From NCBI GenBank assembly GCA_024234435.1, contig JACKOF010000001.1, forward strand, positions 186,001 to 250,000: 64,000 bases of DNA, given 5' to 3'. The translations under genes were made by a program, and so were the position numbers. Positions 43,590-52,462 of the stretch are shown here, one piece after another. The first letter of the stretch is position 1. The number at the start of each line of letters is the position of its first letter. The notes beneath the pieces were generated by a model. The model saw only the letters and a program-made list of their open reading frames with translations, ran no database searches and was not told the DNA's origin. The stretch comes from Pseudomonadales bacterium (GTDB lineage: Bacteria; Pseudomonadota; Gammaproteobacteria; Pseudomonadales; Porticoccaceae).

Positions 43590-43700
43590 ATGGATAAATT
43601 GAGTAATTCGGGAGTATTGGTCACCGCTGTTCAGGTGAATGCTCCGGATGACGGTTTCCAGCTAATCAGCACCGACCAGCCTATAAACAGAACAACTTAA
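43590..43700 (+). CDS. Possible 36-residue leader ORF before nrdJa
   Basis: ATG at 43590, TAA at 43698-43700, 21 bases before the nrdJa start. The product (MDKLSNSGVLVTAVQVNAPD...) has no signature and the ribosome site is weak. Position suggests a leader peptide if real. Confidence 0.3.
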   Translation: MDKLSNSGVLVTAVQVNAPDDGFQLISTDQPINRTT

Positions 43701-43721
43701 AAACAGGCAAGAACGCATACT

Positions 43722-45866
43722 ATGTCTATTGAAGCATTGAAATCCACGTCAGAAGCACCAGCGATTGAAATCAAACTGCAAGCCGCCTCGGAAGATATCT
43801 GGGACAAGAAGTACCGTCTCAAGAATAAAGAGGGCAATCCGGTGGATGAAACCATCGATGCCACCTACCGCCGCGTCGCCAGAGCACTTGCGAATGTAGA
43901 GGATAAAGGCAAGCAGGATCACTGGTTCGAACGGTTTGTCTGGGCATTGCGCAATGGCGCCATACCTGCCGGGCGAATTATTTCCAACGCCGGTGCCCAG
44001 GAGCACAAACCTGCGACTTCCACCATTAACTGCACCGTGTCTGGCATTGTTGAAGATTCTATGGCCGGTATTCTGGAGAAGAACCTTGAAGCGGGTCTTA
44101 CACTGAAAGCAGGCTGTGGTATAGGTTACGAATTTTCTACCCTGCGGCCGAGAGGCGCCTATGTTTCCGGAGCGGGTGCCTACACGTCCGGTCCACTGTC
44201 CTTTATGGATATCTTCGACAAGATGTGTTTCACCGTTTCTTCTGCAGGCGGGCGTCGCGGGGCGCAAATGGCAACCTTTGATGTCAGTCATCCCGATGTG
44301 GTGGATTTTATCCGCGCCAAGCGTGAGGACGGTCGCCTTCGACAATTCAACCTGTCGCTGCTGGTAACAGAAGAATTTATGGAAGCGGTTAAAAATGACG
44401 ACGATTGGTCATTGTTCTTCCCTATTTGCGCGAAAGAGGCAGACGGCAATGAACTGCTGGACGAGAGCATTGTCTGGCATCAGTTCCCAACGACGGATGG
44501 TTATATCAGCAACGATAAAGGTCTGGTGGCCTGTCGTATCTACCGCACGGTCAAGGCGCGCAAGTTGTGGAATGTCATTATGACGTCCACCTACGATTAT
44601 GCCGAGCCCGGCTTTATTCTGATTGACAAGGTTAATGAGCAGAATAACAACTGGTTCTGCGAAAACATCCGCGCAACCAACCCCTGTGGCGAGCAACCTT
44701 TGCCACCCTACGGGAGCTGCTTGCTGGGTTCGGTGAATCTGACCAAATTTGTATTAAACCCCTTTACCGATCAAGCAGCTTTCGACTGGGATAACTTTGC
44801 CGAAGTCGTCGCCGTATTTACCCGCATGCTCGATAACGTGGTTGAAATCAATGGCTTACCTCTTCAGGGGCAGCGTGAAGAAATCACCCGCAAGCGCAGA
44901 CATGGTATGGGTTTCCTGGGGTTGGGATCGACTATGGCCATGTTGCAAACGGCCTATGGCAGTGCCGAATCACTTGAATTTACCGAGCGCGTTTCCCGTG
45001 AAATGGCGCTGGCTGGCTGGCGTGCCGGTCTGGATCTGGCCCGTGAAAAAGGGCCCGCCCCGATCATGGATGAAGAGTTTGAGGTCACTGAAGCCATGCT
45101 GCATCGCCGCCCCGAGCTGGCGCGAGATGGCATCGTGGTAGGCAGTAAGCTAAAAGGCAAAGTACTGCATGCCCGTTACAGCCGGTACATGCAGAAAATT
45201 GCCGAGGTGGACCCTGCGCTGGTAGAGGCGCTGGCGGAAGAGGGCTGCCGGTTTACGCACCACTCGTCCATCGCGCCCACCGGGACTATCTCGCTGTCGC
45301 TTGCCAATAATGCCAGTAATGGTATTGAGCCAAGTTTTGCACACCATTACTCTCGCAATGTGATTCGCGAGGGTAAAAAATCCAAAGAGAAAGTCGATGT
45401 GTTCTCTTATGAGTTGCTGGCCTATCGTGAATTGGTAAATACAAAAGCCATGCCGTTTGGCGAGTCGGATGAAGAAAGACTGCCAGACTACTTTGTTTCC
45501 AGTGAAAACATTCTCCCCAAACAGCATGTGGATGTGCAGGCCGCCGCGCAGAAGTGGGTGGACTCCTCAATCTCAAAAACCATTAACGTACCCACGGATT
45601 GTGACTTTGAAGAGTTCAAAGACATCTATATGTACGCCTATGATAACGGTCTTAAGGGCTGTACCACCTTCCGCTTTAATCCTGAGGCATTTCAGGGTGT
45701 GCTGGTAAAAGAGAAAGATCTTGAGAACACCACCTACCAGTTTACGCTTGAAGATGGCTCAAAAGTTGAACTTAAGGGTAACGAGGAAGTGGAGTACGAC
45801 GGTGAAATGCACACTGCTGCCAACTTGTTCGATGCACTGAAAGAAGGTTACTACGGCAAGTTCTGA
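43722..45866 (+). CDS. nrdJa: Class II (B12-dependent) ribonucleotide reductase, large part NrdJa
   Basis: A 714-residue enzyme that reduces ribonucleotides to deoxyribonucleotides with adenosylcobalamin, independent of oxygen. Visible features are the NCTVSG start of the barrel, LKAGCGIGYEFSTLRPRGA, the radical Cys loop NPCGEQPLPPYGSCLLGSVNLTKFV and NNASNGIEPSFAHHYSRNV. It lacks the C-terminal zinc/cysteine domain, which is encoded separately by nrdJb 77 bases downstream, the split arrangement known in Pseudomonas. An NrdR-like box and a long leader lie upstream. Confidence 0.93.
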   Translation: MSIEALKSTSEAPAIEIKLQAASEDIWDKKYRLKNKEGNPVDETIDATYRRVARALANVEDKGKQDHWFERFVWALRNGAIPAGRIISNAGAQEHKPATSTINCTVSGIVEDSMAGILEKNLEAGLTLKAGCGIGYEFSTLRPRGAYVSGAGAYTSGPLSFMDIFDKMCFTVSSAGGRRGAQMATFDVSHPDVVDFIRAKREDGRLRQFNLSLLVTEEFMEAVKNDDDWSLFFPICAKEADGNELLDESIVWHQFPTTDGYISNDKGLVACRIYRTVKARKLWNVIMTSTYDYAEPGFILIDKVNEQNNNWFCENIRATNPCGEQPLPPYGSCLLGSVNLTKFVLNPFTDQAAFDWDNFAEVVAVFTRMLDNVVEINGLPLQGQREEITRKRRHGMGFLGLGSTMAMLQTAYGSAESLEFTERVSREMALAGWRAGLDLAREKGPAPIMDEEFEVTEAMLHRRPELARDGIVVGSKLKGKVLHARYSRYMQKIAEVDPALVEALAEEGCRFTHHSSIAPTGTISLSLANNASNGIEPSFAHHYSRNVIREGKKSKEKVDVFSYELLAYRELVNTKAMPFGESDEERLPDYFVSSENILPKQHVDVQAAAQKWVDSSISKTINVPTDCDFEEFKDIYMYAYDNGLKGCTTFRFNPEAFQGVLVKEKDLENTTYQFTLEDGSKVELKGNEEVEYDGEMHTAANLFDALKEGYYGKF

Positions 45867-45943
45867 TAGGTGTTCTGCTCAAGCAGCAGGCCGAACAGAG
45901 CTGACAGAAAAGGCTTAATAAAAACAGAATCCAGGTTACAAAC

Positions 45944-46654
45944 ATGACAGTAAAACTCGATAAAAAAATCGTCAGCTATAAAGTCCTGACACCATCCAAT
46001 GACGACAGAATTCCGGAAGGTACCGAGAGTGCCAAAGAGCTGGAACGTGCCGTTGAGCAGATGGATGAAAACGTCAGTCGCCCGGAAGAGCTACACGGGG
46101 CTACGTACAAAATCAAAACCCCCATGTCCGATCACGCCATGTACATTACCATTAATGACATCGTGCTCAACGCGGGAACTGACCACGAGCAGCGTCGCCC
46201 TTACGAAATCTTTATTAACTCGAAAAATATGGATCACTTCCAGTGGATTGTGGCATTGACCCGGGTTATTTCGGCCGTGTTCCGCAAGGGTGGCGATTGC
46301 ACCTTTTTGGTTGAAGAGCTGAAAGCGGTGTTTGATCCACAAGGTGGTTATTTCAAGAAAGGTGGCAGGTTCAGTCCCTCCATTGTGGCGGAAATTGGCG
46401 AAGCCATTGAAGACCATCTGATGAAGATCGGCCTGCTGGAAAACCCCGAACTGGGTGCCCATCAGCAGGCGATCCTGGCAGAAAAGCGCGCCGAATATGA
46501 AGCCAAATCGGTACCGGTGAATGCCACAGCAGATGCCAAGGACAATCCCTACCCGGAAAGCGCCCAGTTGTGCCACAAGTGTATGACCAAAGCGGTGATT
46601 CTGATGGACGGCTGCATGACCTGCCTAAGCTGTGGTGATTCAAAGTGTGGTTAA
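45944..46654 (+). CDS. nrdJb: Ribonucleotide reductase class II, C-terminal part NrdJb
   Basis: A 236-residue protein completing NrdJ. It has a TSCPD-type domain (HAMYITINDIVLNAGTDHEQRRPYEIFINSKNMDHFQWIVALTRVISAVFRKGGD) and a C-terminal cysteine-rich tail (CHKCMTKAVILMDGCMTCLSCGDSKCG) that carries reducing equivalents to the active site. It ends before a strong terminator at 46715. The split is a genuine gene structure, not a frameshift, because nrdJb has its own start and the two lie in separate reading frames with a 77-bp gap. Confidence 0.9.
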   Translation: MTVKLDKKIVSYKVLTPSNDDRIPEGTESAKELERAVEQMDENVSRPEELHGATYKIKTPMSDHAMYITINDIVLNAGTDHEQRRPYEIFINSKNMDHFQWIVALTRVISAVFRKGGDCTFLVEELKAVFDPQGGYFKKGGRFSPSIVAEIGEAIEDHLMKIGLLENPELGAHQQAILAEKRAEYEAKSVPVNATADAKDNPYPESAQLCHKCMTKAVILMDGCMTCLSCGDSKCG

Positions 46655-46714
46655 GCTGACACGGATTACCCGGTTACACTGCTGACATAGGTCAGCAGTG
46701 TGCTGGCTTTAATA

Positions 46715-46740
46715 ACCGGGTGTTAAAGCCCGGTTTTTTT
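46715..46740 (+). terminator. Intrinsic terminator of nrdJab
   Basis: ACCGGG (46715-46720) pairs with CCCGGT (46729-46734) followed by six T. A smaller hairpin (GCTGAC...GTCAGC) sits at 46681-46696. Confidence 0.8.
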
Positions 46741-46769
46741 ATGCCATAAACTGGTTCTTCAGAATAGAT

Positions 46770-47267
46770 TCAATTCAATGCCGCAATAATGTTTTCAACC
46801 AGCTGCTCCGGGCCGGTTTTATCGCAGCTGACCGTAATGTCGGCATATTGCTGGTAGAGTGCGGTTCGCTCTTCAAACAGCTGCTCAAAGCTTTGCTCTG
46901 GCCGTTTGGCTATGCCACGGGTTTGGTGGTTGTTGATTCGTTCCTGAAGTGTCGAAAGCGATGATTGCAGGTAAACGATGCGACTAAACTTTGCCAGATG
47001 CGCCATGCCGTCTTTGCTGTAAACGGCACTGCCACCGGTCGCAATAACCGTGCTATTTGGCGCGGTTTCCAGTAGCACCTGTTCTTCAATTTGTCGCAGA
47101 TGCAAATAACTGCTTTGGTCCAGAATCTGTTGCAGGGTTTTACCCTCGCGATTCTGAATGGCGATATCAGTATCCAGAAAATCCATTCCCAATTGTTTGG
47201 CCAGCAAGACACCGACGGTACTTTTTCCAGCGCCGGGCATACCAATTAATGCAATACAGTCTTTCAT
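46770..47267 (-). CDS. Shikimate-kinase-like protein
   Basis: A 165-residue P-loop kinase: Walker A GMPGAGKST (8-16), DTDIAIQNREGKT, LHLRQIEEQVLLE, ATGGSAVY and the lid RGIAKRPEQ. It aligns along the whole length with AroK, but at the shikimate-binding loop the usual ATGGG is ATGGS. It is not beside aroB, where aroK normally lies, so it may be a second kinase with another substrate. It follows the LysR gene on the same strand, 27 bases apart. Confidence 0.7.
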   Translation of the reverse strand: MKDCIALIGMPGAGKSTVGVLLAKQLGMDFLDTDIAIQNREGKTLQQILDQSSYLHLRQIEEQVLLETAPNSTVIATGGSAVYSKDGMAHLAKFSRIVYLQSSLSTLQERINNHQTRGIAKRPEQSFEQLFEERTALYQQYADITVSCDKTGPEQLVENIIAALN

Positions 47268-47294
47268 TTCTGTCCTTTTAACTGTAACCGTCTG

Positions 47295-48137
47295 CTAGGT
47301 CAGGCTCATTTTGACATACTCCATCAATCTTGTAGCCGCTTCAGGTGCCGATTGACGTTGAATCAGACTGATGCCAATAACCCCCAGCTTTGGCAGTTTC
47401 TCCGAGGGTTTCAAGATTCTCAGCGTTTCCGGTACAGTGCTTTTTGCCAGCACGGTGATTCCGAGGCCTTCGGCAATGGCTGCTTCAATACCGGTTAGGT
47501 CGGGAATGGTGTAAACGATTCGCCAGTCTAGCGCTTCAGCGGTTAGCTTTTCGGTTCCACGTTGTCGATAGATGCAGCCGTCGGGGGCCGCGATAAGCGA
47601 CACCTGTTTCGCCGATGACGGATCGTAGTCCGGCCCGGCTACCCAGACCAGCTGATCTTTTTTGACCAGATTTTTACCGGCGCTGGCCGGGTCATCGTGC
47701 AATGCCAAAATCAGGTCGTATCGATTGGCTCGTGTTAGCAAGTGCTTACTCAAGTCGGAGGTGACTTCCAAAGTGACATTGGGGTAGGCCTGGGTGAAAC
47801 GGCCCAGTATTTTTGGCAATAATGTTGTCGCGAATTCACTGGGAATGCCAAAGCGGATATTGCCGCTCACCGATGTTTGATTGAACTGGTCTATGGCTTC
47901 GTCGTTCAAGGCCAGAATTTGTTTGGCATAACGAAATAGCTGTTGCCCTGATTCTGTCAGCTCTATTTGGTTGCCATTGCGTGCGAGCAGTGTGCGATCT
48001 AACAGTTTTTCCAGCCTTTTTACTTGTAAGCTGATTGCGGGTTGCGAGCGTCCAAGTTTTTCCCCTGCGTGTGTAAACCCCTGTATCTCGGCAACGGTAA
48101 CAAAAGTACGCAGTAAATCAGTTGGCAGGTTTTTCAT
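47295..48137 (-). CDS. LysR-type transcriptional regulator
   Basis: A 280-residue regulator. The N-terminal winged helix (LPTDLLRTFVTVAEIQGFTHAGEKLGRSQPAISLQVKRLEKLLDRTLLARNGNQIELTESGQQLF) and a periplasmic-binding-like effector domain (GNIRFGIPSEFATTLLPKILGRF onward) are intact. It diverges from gcvT across a 146-bp region with a good gcvT promoter, and precedes the shikimate-kinase-like gene; control of either is plausible. The effector is unknown. Confidence 0.88.
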   Translation of the reverse strand: MKNLPTDLLRTFVTVAEIQGFTHAGEKLGRSQPAISLQVKRLEKLLDRTLLARNGNQIELTESGQQLFRYAKQILALNDEAIDQFNQTSVSGNIRFGIPSEFATTLLPKILGRFTQAYPNVTLEVTSDLSKHLLTRANRYDLILALHDDPASAGKNLVKKDQLVWVAGPDYDPSSAKQVSLIAAPDGCIYRQRGTEKLTAEALDWRIVYTIPDLTGIEAAIAEGLGITVLAKSTVPETLRILKPSEKLPKLGVIGISLIQRQSAPEAATRLMEYVKMSLT

Positions 48138-48196
48138 GCTTTATGTCGGCGGAGTTAGGTATTTACATAATTAATGATGTGATTTTAACTATTAAT

Positions 48197-48225
48197 TTAA
48201 CAAATTGGTAATGGCTGGCTATTAT
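48197..48225 (+). promoter_or_regulatory. Sigma-70-type promoter of gcvT
   Basis: TTAACA (48197-48202), 17-bp spacer, TATTAT (48220-48225), giving a start near 48232, 52 bases before the gcvT ATG. No glycine riboswitch is visible in this short leader. Confidence 0.6.
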
Positions 48226-48283
48226 GCTCGCCTCTGTACATCTCTTCCTCCTATGTTTCATGGCTTACGTGCTGGGGCAATTT

Positions 48284-49411
48284 ATGTCTTCTGATGCAAT
48301 TAGTGATTCTCTTAAAACAACGCCCCTTCACAGTTTTCACTCCGAATTAGGAGCTAAGCTGGTGCCGTTTGCTGGCTATGAAATGCCGGTGCAATATCCA
48401 ATGGGTATCATGAAAGAGCACCTGCATACTCGCGCAGGCGCAGGCTTGTTTGATGTTTCTCACATGGGGCAGGTAGTCGTTTCAGGAGCAGGCGTTGCGC
48501 AAGCACTGGAGAAATTAGTGCCGGTTGAATTGGCCGCCTTGCCGGTTAATAAACAAACTTACGCGTTGTTCACGAACGATCAGGGAGGTATCCGCGACGA
48601 TTTGATGATTGTTCGCTGGGCGGAAGATACCTTCTTTCTCGTGGTAAATGCCGCTTGTAAAGAACAGGATTTGGCTTACCTGCGTGAACATATGCAGGGT
48701 TTTCAAATTGATTATTTGGAAGGGCGTGGCTTGATTGCATTGCAGGGCCCTGCGGCAAAAGATGTGATGGCCGAGCTGGCCCCAGCCGTGAACGAGCTGG
48801 TGTTTATGGAAGGTTGCAGGGTAGCGATTGAAGGGGCTGATTGTTATATCACCCGATCGGGTTATACCGGTGAAGATGGTTTTGAAATTTCAGTTCCCGC
48901 AGAGCACTGTGAAGCGGTGGCACGCAAGTTGTTGAACTTTGAACAGGTAGAGCCAGTTGGCTTGGGCGCGCGTGATTCTCTGCGTCTGGAAGCCGGGCTG
49001 TGTTTGTACGGTCATGATTTGGATGTCACAACAACGCCTGTTGAGGCTTCACTGTTGTGGAGCATTAGCAAATCACGTCGCCCGGGTGGTGATAAAGCGG
49101 GTGGTTTTCCCGGCGCGGATGTTATTTTTAAGCAGATAGAAAATGGTGCAGATCGCAAAAGAGTCGGTCTTGCCATTGAAGGTAAAGCGCCAGTGCGTGA
49201 AGGTGCACAATTGGTTGATGCTACTGGTAATCAGGTAGGTGTGGTGACCAGCGGCGGTTTTGGCCCCAGTGCCGGATCACCAATTGCGATGGGCTATGTC
49301 AGCAGTGATTTTGCGGCTGCAGGCACCGCGATGAATGCGTTGGTGCGGGGCAAGCCTAGGCCGGTTACCGTATGCAAAATGCCGTTTGTAGCACAGCGCT
49401 ATAAGCGCTAA
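48284..49411 (+). CDS. gcvT: Glycine cleavage system T protein (aminomethyltransferase)
   Basis: A 375-residue folate enzyme that transfers the methylene group from the lipoyl-bound aminomethyl intermediate to tetrahydrofolate. Signatures include TTPLHSFHSELGAKLVPFAGYEMPVQYP, LFDVSHMGQ, DDLMIVRW and RSGYTGEDGFEISVP, RDSLRLEAGLCLYGHDLD. The ATG at 48284 fits the family start; an upstream start at 48224 would add a hydrophobic segment unlike GcvT. It precedes gcvP without gcvH between them. Confidence 0.94.
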   Translation: MSSDAISDSLKTTPLHSFHSELGAKLVPFAGYEMPVQYPMGIMKEHLHTRAGAGLFDVSHMGQVVVSGAGVAQALEKLVPVELAALPVNKQTYALFTNDQGGIRDDLMIVRWAEDTFFLVVNAACKEQDLAYLREHMQGFQIDYLEGRGLIALQGPAAKDVMAELAPAVNELVFMEGCRVAIEGADCYITRSGYTGEDGFEISVPAEHCEAVARKLLNFEQVEPVGLGARDSLRLEAGLCLYGHDLDVTTTPVEASLLWSISKSRRPGGDKAGGFPGADVIFKQIENGADRKRVGLAIEGKAPVREGAQLVDATGNQVGVVTSGGFGPSAGSPIAMGYVSSDFAAAGTAMNALVRGKPRPVTVCKMPFVAQRYKR

Positions 49412-49571
49412 TTAAAGAACTATTGTTAGTCATGCTAAATAGCCTATACACCGTCTCGCACTGATCAGAATTATGTCATCGCGAACGAATGTAAAGCGAT
49501 TCAATTAACCGGGATGGGTATTACCTGTTCATCAGTATTCAGTAGTAACAAACAAATTCGGAATTTTTGAC

Positions 49572-52427
49572 ATGAGATCACTGGCAGAGCTGCAAGCAAA
49601 CAACGAATTTATTTCTCGTCATATCGGGCCTTCGGCGCAGGAGCAGCAGGCCATGCTTGGCACCCTTGGATACGACAGTATGGCCAGCTTTATTGATGCC
49701 GTTGTGCCGGAGAATATCCGTGATCGTTCCACACTGGCATTGGGCGATAGCATGACCGAACAGCAGGCACTGGCCGAATTACGTCAACTGGCGAGCCAGA
49801 ACCGTGTAATGACATCGTTTATCGGTCAGGGTTATTACAACACGTATACGCCCAATGTGATTCTGCGCAATATTCTTGAAAATCCGGCCTGGTATACCGC
49901 TTACACACCGTACCAGCCGGAGATTTCACAGGGTCGCTTAGAAGCGCTGATAAACTTTCAGACGATGATCACCGACCTTACAGGTATGGACCTGGCGAAT
50001 TCCTCTTTGCTGGATGAGGGCACTGCGGCGGCGGAAGCCATGTCATTGTGCCAGCGTATGTCCAAATCCAAGGGTAGCGTATTTTTTGTTGATGAAAACT
50101 GCCTGCCGCAGACCATTGCTGTTATTGAAACCCGGGCCGAACCCATCGGTGTAGATGTGGTTATTGGTAATCCGGAAGATGCGGCTAATCACGAATGTTT
50201 TGGTGTCTTGCTGCAATATCCCGGGGTGGATGGCAGTGTGACCGATTTCAGTGCTGTGATTGAACAGGCCCATCAAAACAAAGCCTTGGTGGTTATGGCT
50301 GCCGATATTCTCAGCCTGTTACTGTTGAAGTCACCGGGTTCATTAGGGGCCGATGTCGCAGTGGGTTCTACTCAGCGTTTTGGTGTGCCGTTGGGCTTCG
50401 GTGGGCCACACGCGGGTTATATGGCAACCAGCGAGCAGTACAAGCGCTCATTGCCGGGTCGCTTGGTGGGCGCTTCTCTGGACAGCCGAGGCAAGCCAGC
50501 GTATCGGTTAGCGTTGCAAACCCGCGAGCAACATATTCGTCGTGAAAAGGCCACCAGTAACATTTGCACCGCACAGGTGCTGTTAGCCGTTATTGCCAGC
50601 ATGTATGCGGTTTATCACGGGCCAGACGGGTTGCGTAAAATTGCCGAGCGCACGCATCGGTTAACAACGGTCTTAGCCACCGGTTTGGCGCAGCTTGGAT
50701 TTTCCATTGTCAACAAAGGCTTCTTTGATACCTTAACGGTTAATACGGGAGCTGATACCTCGGCGATTCATCAGGCCGCCAGAGAGCAGGGCTTTAACCT
50801 GCGGGAAATTGATGACAGCCGTGTGGGTATCTCGCTGGATGAAACCACATCGCCATCGGATGTAGAAAATCTCTGGCGGGTATTCAGCTCAGGCAGTAAT
50901 TTGTCGGTTGCCGCTGTTGAACAAGGCGCAGAGAGCGGTATCGCTGGAAGCCTGCTGCGCGATGATCCGGTGCTCACTCACCCGATTTTCAATACCCATC
51001 ACTCAGAAACTGAAATGTTGCGCTATCTACGTATGTTGGCGGACAAGGATATTGCGCTTGATCGCGCTATGATTCCGCTGGGTTCCTGCACCATGAAACT
51101 GAATGCAACGGCTGAAATGCTGCCCATCACCTGGCCAGAATTCTCCAATATCCACCCCTTCGCGCCGCAAGATCAGGTGCAGGGTTACCTGAAAATGATT
51201 GCCGAAGTTGAACAAATGCTTTGCGCATCCACTGGTTATGCGGCGGTATCCCTGCAACCCAATGCAGGGTCACAAGGTGAATATGCCGGATTGCTGGCCA
51301 TTCGCGCGTATCACGAAAGTCGAGGACAAGAGCAACGCAATATCTGCCTGATTCCCGGTTCTGCTCACGGCACAAACCCGGCTTCTGCGCAAATGTGTGG
51401 CATGAAAGTCGTTGTTGTGAAATGTGATGATCACGGCAATGTTGATCTCGATGACCTTCGTCACAAAGCGGCCCAACACAGTGATGAGCTGGCGGCCATT
51501 ATGGTTACTTACCCATCCACACACGGGGTTTTTGAAGAAGGCATTACAGAACTGTGTGATATTGTTCATCAATACGGTGGTCAGGTTTATATGGATGGTG
51601 CCAACCTCAATGCGATGGTGGGGTTGTGTCAGCCTGGCAAGTTTGGCAGTGATGTTTCCCACTTAAACCTGCATAAAACATTCTGTATTCCGCACGGTGG
51701 GGGTGGCCCTGGTGTTGGCCCCGTTGCTGTAGCTGAACACCTGGCTCCATTTCTGCCAAATCATCTGAGCCTGAAAAGCAGTAGCTCTGTGGGGGCTGTT
51801 TCGTCCGCCGGATGGGGCAGTGCCAGCATTTTGCCGATTACCTGGATGTACATAAAAATGATGGGTGCAGAAGGCCTTAAACAAGCCACGCAAGTGGCGA
51901 TACTGAATGCCAACTACGTGGCTAAACAGCTTCAACAGGATTACCCCATTCTTTATACCGGTGCCAACGATTGTGTCGCGCATGAATGCATTGTGGATTT
52001 CCGGCCATTAAAAGAAGCATCAGGAATCACCGTAGACGATGTCGCGAAGCGACTCATCGATTTTGGTTTTCACGCGCCCACGATGTCTTTCCCTGTGCCC
52101 GGCACACTCATGATCGAGCCAACCGAGAGTGAATCCAAGTATGAGCTGGACCGCTTTTGCGCAGCCATGAAACAAATCCGCGAAGAAGTAGCTGCCGTTG
52201 AAGCAGGGGATTATCCTGCAGACGACAATCCGCTTTGCAACGCGCCGCACACCGCAGATACGGTCTCTGCCAACGAATGGCAACACGCCTATTCTCGAGA
52301 ATCAGCGGCATACCCGCTCGACTCATTAAGGCAAAGTAAATATTGGTCGCCGGTTGGTCGCATAGATAATGTTTTTGGTGACCGTAACCTGATGTGCTCC
52401 TGCTTGCCGATGGAGAATTACCAGTAA
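49572..52427 (+). CDS. gcvP: Glycine dehydrogenase (decarboxylating), P protein
   Basis: A 951-residue pyridoxal-phosphate enzyme that decarboxylates glycine and loads the aminomethyl group on GcvH. Both homologous halves are present; LNLHKTFCIPHGGGGPGVGPV carries the PLP lysine, and SNICTAQVLLA, MIPLGSCTMKLNA are family hallmarks. Full length for a proteobacterial single-chain GcvP. The 160-bp gap from gcvT holds no gcvH. It is the last gene before the integron. Confidence 0.96.
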   Translation: MRSLAELQANNEFISRHIGPSAQEQQAMLGTLGYDSMASFIDAVVPENIRDRSTLALGDSMTEQQALAELRQLASQNRVMTSFIGQGYYNTYTPNVILRNILENPAWYTAYTPYQPEISQGRLEALINFQTMITDLTGMDLANSSLLDEGTAAAEAMSLCQRMSKSKGSVFFVDENCLPQTIAVIETRAEPIGVDVVIGNPEDAANHECFGVLLQYPGVDGSVTDFSAVIEQAHQNKALVVMAADILSLLLLKSPGSLGADVAVGSTQRFGVPLGFGGPHAGYMATSEQYKRSLPGRLVGASLDSRGKPAYRLALQTREQHIRREKATSNICTAQVLLAVIASMYAVYHGPDGLRKIAERTHRLTTVLATGLAQLGFSIVNKGFFDTLTVNTGADTSAIHQAAREQGFNLREIDDSRVGISLDETTSPSDVENLWRVFSSGSNLSVAAVEQGAESGIAGSLLRDDPVLTHPIFNTHHSETEMLRYLRMLADKDIALDRAMIPLGSCTMKLNATAEMLPITWPEFSNIHPFAPQDQVQGYLKMIAEVEQMLCASTGYAAVSLQPNAGSQGEYAGLLAIRAYHESRGQEQRNICLIPGSAHGTNPASAQMCGMKVVVVKCDDHGNVDLDDLRHKAAQHSDELAAIMVTYPSTHGVFEEGITELCDIVHQYGGQVYMDGANLNAMVGLCQPGKFGSDVSHLNLHKTFCIPHGGGGPGVGPVAVAEHLAPFLPNHLSLKSSSSVGAVSSAGWGSASILPITWMYIKMMGAEGLKQATQVAILNANYVAKQLQQDYPILYTGANDCVAHECIVDFRPLKEASGITVDDVAKRLIDFGFHAPTMSFPVPGTLMIEPTESESKYELDRFCAAMKQIREEVAAVEAGDYPADDNPLCNAPHTADTVSANEWQHAYSRESAAYPLDSLRQSKYWSPVGRIDNVFGDRNLMCSCLPMENYQ

Positions 52428-52462
52428 TAATTTGAGCGGCGTATCTTTATTGGCGCCGCTTT

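Larger units (their letters stand above)
43061..43721. other. Long regulatory region upstream of nrdJa
   Basis: A 660-bp region without a convincing large gene. It holds a minus-strand terminator (43345-43375), an NrdR-like box overlapping a TATACT -10 element (43405-43410), a leader of about 300 nt and a small ORF (43590-43700). I see no cobalamin riboswitch core. Confidence 0.5.

Noticed and set aside
43346..43624. Minus-strand frame of 92 residues in the nrdJ leader
   Set aside because: It runs through the terminator hairpin, and the composition is not protein-like. A non-coding antisense RNA is more likely.
43411..43721. Cobalamin riboswitch before the B12-dependent reductase
   Set aside because: No conserved B12-box or core was found.
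45867..45943. Frameshift splitting nrdJ
   Set aside because: nrdJb has its own start and the split is a known natural arrangement in Pseudomonas.
48138..48283. Glycine riboswitch before gcvT
   Set aside because: No conserved glycine aptamer sequence; the leader is only about 50 nt.
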